From Methanocalculus sp. (GTDB lineage Archaea; Halobacteriota; Methanomicrobia; Methanomicrobiales; Methanocorpusculaceae), in NCBI RefSeq assembly GCF_030651615.1, contig NZ_JAUSCG010000054.1, positions 1-6,424 on the forward strand: 6,424 bases of DNA. The letters are read 5' to 3'. This document shows, piece after piece, positions 6,041-6,424 of this stretch. The translations under genes were made by a program, and so were the position numbers. Position 1 is the first letter of the stretch; each line of letters starts with the position of its first letter. Under the pieces are notes generated by a model. The model worked only from the letters and a program-made list of their open reading frames with translations, was not told the DNA's origin and did no database searches.

Positions 6041-6424
6041 TCAAGTGCCTCAAAAGCTTCCCTGCGAACACCCGGATCGCTGTCGCGGAGGAGATCTGTG
6101 ATGGGTTCATGTGCTTCATGGCTTCCAATCTCCCCGAGGATGACCATTGCACGTATTCTGACTGACGGGTCCTCGTTCTTTAAGTATACAATGAGAGACG
6201 CGACAGCTGGCTCTCCGATTCCGGCAAGGATCTCCATAGCCCCTTCACGGATCCGAACATCACTGTTCTCAAAGGCCGCCGTGAGCTCAGGGAGCGAGCC
6301 TTTTCCTATGCCTGTAAGCGCAACGATCGCACTTGTTCTCACTTCCGGATCGGGATCAGCAAGTACTCCGATGAGATGTGATACCGTATTTGGATCTTTT
6401 ATCCTTCCAAGCATTCGTACAGCA
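6028..6424 (-). CDS. HEAT-repeat protein (C-terminal part only)
   Basis: The frame has a stop at 6028-6030 and stays open through the right edge (131 residues visible). The apparent ATG at 6414 is probably internal: upstream codons continue as AVR-MLGRIKD, the second helix of another repeat. About four PBS-lyase-type HEAT repeats of roughly 31 residues are visible, marked by DPEVRTSAIVALTGIG, DVRIREGAMEILAGIG, DPSVRIRAMVILGEIG and a final DPGVRREAFEALERVR. Each is a pair of helices joined by an acidic turn. Such alpha-solenoids are protein-binding scaffolds; some relatives act in phycobilin lyases, but no lyase role is expected in a methanogen. Partner and function cannot be read, and the missing N-terminal part may hold another domain. 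Confidence 0.85.
   Translation of the reverse strand, partial: AVRMLGRIKDPNTVSHLIGVLADPDPEVRTSAIVALTGIGKGSLPELTAAFENSDVRIREGAMEILAGIGEPAVASLIVYLKNEDPSVRIRAMVILGEIGSHEAHEPITDLLRDSDPGVRREAFEALERVR

Noticed and set aside
6028..6414. Complete small HEAT protein starting at the ATG at 6414
   Set aside because: The frame stays open to the window edge and the upstream codons (AVR) continue the repeat helix, so the Met is probably internal and the gene is truncated by the window.

Overview
The window looks like ordinary chromosome from a methanogenic archaeon, most likely of the order Methanomicrobiales. The evidence is a pyruvoyl-dependent arginine decarboxylase of the archaeal type, a metallo-beta-lactamase protein of the family annotated in methanopterin biosynthesis, a MASE3 membrane sensor, a B12-dependent ribonucleotide reductase, AT-rich TATA-like elements at leaderless-type starts, and GGTGA-type ribosome binding sites. 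Base composition is near 50 % GC by eye and even across the window. The genus cannot be fixed by reading; the composition would fit a Methanocalculus- or Methanocorpusculum-like organism.

Layout. Positions 1-3869 are coded on the minus strand, 3929-6016 on the plus strand, and 6028-6424 on the minus strand again. Read in its own direction, the first minus block starts at 3869 with an exported protein built of two copies of one domain. Four bases later comes a class II (adenosylcobalamin) ribonucleotide reductase. After a 39-base AT-rich gap with a good TATA box comes a response regulator, whose end overlaps the start of a MASE3 sensor protein that runs off the left edge. The plus block holds a metallo-beta-lactamase-fold protein, the arginine decarboxylase PdaD, a clear hairpin plus T-tract terminator, and a DUF5698/DUF2179 membrane protein. 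The right edge is the C-terminal part of a HEAT-repeat protein.

How the genes work together. The response regulator and MASE3 protein form a two-component pair, with stop and start codons overlapping by 14 bases. The exported protein and the reductase look co-transcribed, although their roles do not obviously match. PdaD makes agmatine from arginine for polyamine synthesis. The membrane protein behind it is separated by a terminator-like hairpin and may be expressed by read-through. No mobile element, CRISPR array, RNA gene or toxin/defence gene was seen. Coding density is very high: no gap exceeds about 60 bases.

Nothing here is a clearly new system. The points most worth a second look are the duplicated exported protein ahead of the reductase, the uncharacterised C-terminal region of the response regulator, and the attenuator-like hairpin after pdaD.
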